Of a DNA stretch of 64,000 bases, positions 61,819-64,000 are shown one piece after another. The translations under genes were made by a program, and so were the position numbers. The DNA is from Variovorax sp. KK3 (GTDB taxonomy: Bacteria; Pseudomonadota; Gammaproteobacteria; Burkholderiales; Burkholderiaceae_C). A model generated the notes under the pieces. The model worked only from the letters and a program-made list of their open reading frames with translations, was not told where the DNA came from and made no database searches. The first letter of the stretch is position 1. Every line of letters begins with the position of its first letter. The stretch is from positions 98,982 to 162,981 of the forward strand of contig NZ_LYVO01000005.1 in NCBI RefSeq assembly GCF_001984055.1. The letters run 5' to 3'.

Positions 61819-63816
61819 TCAGTGCGCCTGGCCCAATTGCTCCAGGATGGCCGGATTCTCGAGCGTCGAGGTGTCCTGCGTGATCGCCTCCCCCTTGGCG
61901 ATGCTGCGCAGCAGGCGCCGCATGATCTTGCCGCTGCGGGTCTTGGGCAGGTTCTCGCCGAAGCGAATGTCCTTGGGCTTGGCGATCGGGCCGATCTCCT
62001 TGGCCACCCAGTTGCGAAGCTCGGTGGCGATCTGCTTGGCCTCGTCGCCGCTCGGGCGTCCGCGCTTGAGCACGACGAAGGCGCACACAGCCTCGCCCGT
62101 CAGGTCGTCGGGCCGGCCGACCACCGCGGCCTCGGCCACCAGGTCGGTCTTCGAGACCAGCGCGGATTCGATTTCCATGGTGCCGAGGCGGTGGCCCGAG
62201 ACGTTGAGCACGTCGTCGATGCGACCGGTGATGCGGAAGTAGCCGCGGTCGGCGCTGCGCACCGCGCCATCGCCGGCCAGGTAGATGGTGCCGCCCATCT
62301 CTTCGGGGAAGTAGCTCTTCTTGAAGCGCTCGGGGTCGTTCCAAATCGTGCGGATCATCGAGGGCCAGGGCCGCTTGATGACCAGCATGCCCCCGGCCCC
62401 GTTGGGAAGGTCCTTGCCGGTTTCGTCGACGATCGCCGCCATGATGCCGGGCAGCGGCAGCGTGCAGGACCCGGGCACCAGCGGCGTCGCACCGGGCAGC
62501 GGCGTGATCACGTGGCCGCCGGTTTCGGTCTGCCAGAAGGTGTCGACGATCGGGCACTTCTCGCGGCCCACGTTCCGGTGGTACCACATCCAGGCCTCGG
62601 GATTGATCGGCTCGCCCACGGTGCCCAGGATGCGCAACGACGACAGGTCCCAGTTCTTCGGGTGCACTTTCTCGTCGCTGTCGGCCGCCTTGATCAGCGA
62701 GCGGATCGCGGTCGGCGCCGTATAGAAGATGCTGACCTTGTGCTTCTCGATCATCTGCCAGAAGCGCCCCGCATGCGGGAAGGTCGGAATGCCCTCGAAG
62801 ATGATCTGCGTCGCGCCCGCGGCCAGCGGCCCGTAGGCGACGTAGGTATGGCCCGTGATCCAGCCGATGTCGGCGGTACACCAGAAGCGATCTTCGGCGC
62901 GGATGTCGAAGGTCCAGTCCATCGTGAGCTTGGCCCACAGCAGGTAGCCGCCGGTGGCGTGCTGCACGCCCTTGGGCTTGCCGGTGGAGCCCGAGGTGTA
63001 GAGGATGAAGAGCGGATGTTCCGCGCCCACGGGCACCGGCGCGCATTCGCTGCTCTGCCCCTTCAGCGCCTCGTCGAAGGTCTTGTCGCGGCCCTCGACC
63101 ATGTTGCATGCGGTGGCGGTGCGCTGGAACACCAGCACCGTCTTGAGCGTGTCGCAGCCGCCTAGCGCGATTCCGTCGTCGACGATGGCCTTGAGCGGCA
63201 GCTCCTTGCCGCCGCGCAGCTGGAAGTTGGCGGTGATCACGGCCACCGCGCCGGCATCGATGATGCGCTCCTGCAGCGCCTTGGCCGAGAAGCCTCCGAA
63301 GACCACGCTGTGCGTGGCGCCGATGCGGGCGCAGGCCTGCATGGCGACCACGCCCTCGATGGTCATGGGCATGTAGATGATGACGCGGTCGCCCTTGGCG
63401 ATGCCCTGCGCCTTCAGCGCATTCGCAAATTGCGACACGCGTGCGAGCAGTTCCTTGTACGTGATCTGCGTGACCGCGCCGTCATCGGCCTCGAAGATGA
63501 TCGCTGTCTTGTTCTCGACCGGCGTGCCGACGTGCCTGTCGAGGCAGTTGGCGGAGGCGTTGAGCTCGCCGTCCTCGAACCACTTGTAGAACGGCGCATT
63601 CGATTCGTCGAGCGTGCGGGTGAACGGCTTGGTCCAATTGACGTTGCTCTTCGCCTGGCGGGCCCAGAAGCCTTCGAAGTCGTCGGCGGCCTCCTTGCAC
63701 AGAGCGTCGTAGGCCGCCATGCCGGAAATGCGTGCACCCTCGGTGGCGCGGGCGTCGGGAGGGAAGACACGGTTCTCGACCAGGACGGACTCGATCGTCG
63801 ATGCGCTGCTGCTCAT
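61819..63816 (-). CDS. acs: Acetyl-coenzyme A synthetase
   Basis: 665 aa, the family's usual length. It activates acetate to acetyl-CoA through acetyl-AMP. Motifs: '[20 protein letters not shown]' (A3), '[18 protein letters not shown]' (A5), '[20 protein letters not shown]' (A8 hinge) and '[15 protein letters not shown]', whose Lys is the regulatory acetylation site. The next 184 bases up to the window edge hold its promoter. Acetyl-CoA also feeds serine acetyltransferase, but the linkage may be incidental. Confidence 0.96.
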   Translation of the reverse strand: MSSSASTIESVLVENRVFPPDARATEGARISGMAAYDALCKEAADDFEGFWARQAKSNVNWTKPFTRTLDESNAPFYKWFEDGELNASANCLDRHVGTPVENKTAIIFEADDGAVTQITYKELLARVSQFANALKAQGIAKGDRVIIYMPMTIEGVVAMQACARIGATHSVVFGGFSAKALQERIIDAGAVAVITANFQLRGGKELPLKAIVDDGIALGGCDTLKTVLVFQRTATACNMVEGRDKTFDEALKGQSSECAPVPVGAEHPLFILYTSGSTGKPKGVQHATGGYLLWAKLTMDWTFDIRAEDRFWCTADIGWITGHTYVAYGPLAAGATQIIFEGIPTFPHAGRFWQMIEKHKVSIFYTAPTAIRSLIKAADSDEKVHPKNWDLSSLRILGTVGEPINPEAWMWYHRNVGREKCPIVDTFWQTETGGHVITPLPGATPLVPGSCTLPLPGIMAAIVDETGKDLPNGAGGMLVIKRPWPSMIRTIWNDPERFKKSYFPEEMGGTIYLAGDGAVRSADRGYFRITGRIDDVLNVSGHRLGTMEIESALVSKTDLVAEAAVVGRPDDLTGEAVCAFVVLKRGRPSGDEAKQIATELRNWVAKEIGPIAKPKDIRFGENLPKTRSGKIMRRLLRSIAKGEAITQDTSTLENPAILEQLGQAH

Positions 63817-64000
63817 TCTTTGTCTCCAGTGGGCAGGGATGTGACGGCGCTACTGTCGGCGCACGCACTTACGGGTGTCTGACGCCTCATGTTAGCGACC
63901 GTATCGTCATACGGCGGCCGTCGCGGGCACTCTAGAATCGCGCCTTTCCCGTCTCCCACTCTCCCCCCTGCCCCCATCCAGTCACCGGCCAGCCCCGATG

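Overview
The window looks like a Betaproteobacterial chromosome, most likely Comamonadaceae and possibly Variovorax or a close relative. I infer this from the high G+C, the gene families (ssuADCB with a Mop protein, the cysI-DUF934-cysHDN order, the TIGR04438 small Trp-rich protein, ferredoxin plus TrxR-like ferredoxin reductase, argP/argO) and the CTGT-N8-ACAG type SOS box. No rRNA, confident tRNA, CRISPR array or integrase is visible.

Positions 1 to about 28.75 kb form an accessory region. It has decayed IS21 and IS66 pieces, gene fragments, lower-GC patches, long gaps and many genes of unknown function. Left to right it holds: IS21 istB and IS66 debris (1-1.6 kb); a cassette of an unknown protein, a HAD/NLI-type phosphatase and a metallophosphoesterase (3-5.1 kb); a DNA adenine methylase fused to a complete H-NS-like protein (5.9-7.5 kb), with one intact and one broken H-NS paralogue nearby; a SIR2-like fragment; a three-gene operon of unknowns (10.9-12.6 kb); an HsdR tail; two diverged copies of one unknown family (13.2-14.2 kb); a four-gene nuclease/ATPase operon (15.3-24.8 kb); and a CesT-type type III chaperone followed by a large candidate effector (26.5-28.7 kb).

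The four-gene operon is the best candidate for an undescribed defence system. It encodes a Cap4-like (DUF4297) nuclease protein, a Rad50/SMC-like ATPase with a CPTC hook, a 1618-aa sacsin/Hsp90-type ATPase ending in a DUF3883 nuclease-like domain, and a NERD-helicase. The first two genes resemble Lamassu; the last two overlap and look like an added module.

From 28.8 kb to the end the genes are dense, GC-rich and mostly housekeeping. Sulfur assimilation dominates: sulfate uptake (sbp-cysTWA, plus a second distant sulfate-binding protein), sulfonate uptake and desulfonation (ssuADCB with an FMN reductase, a Mop protein and serine acetyltransferase), and sulfate reduction (cysI-DUF934-cysH-cysD-cysN). 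Between them lie a 1-Cys peroxiredoxin, an azoreductase with a LysR regulator, a hipBA module, yggX, mnmC, a transglutaminase-like protein, argP/argO, an extensin-like protein, ferredoxin and its reductase, a cytochrome c and acetyl-CoA synthetase (acs). Together they take up inorganic and organic sulfur, reduce it to sulfide and supply O-acetylserine for cysteine synthesis.
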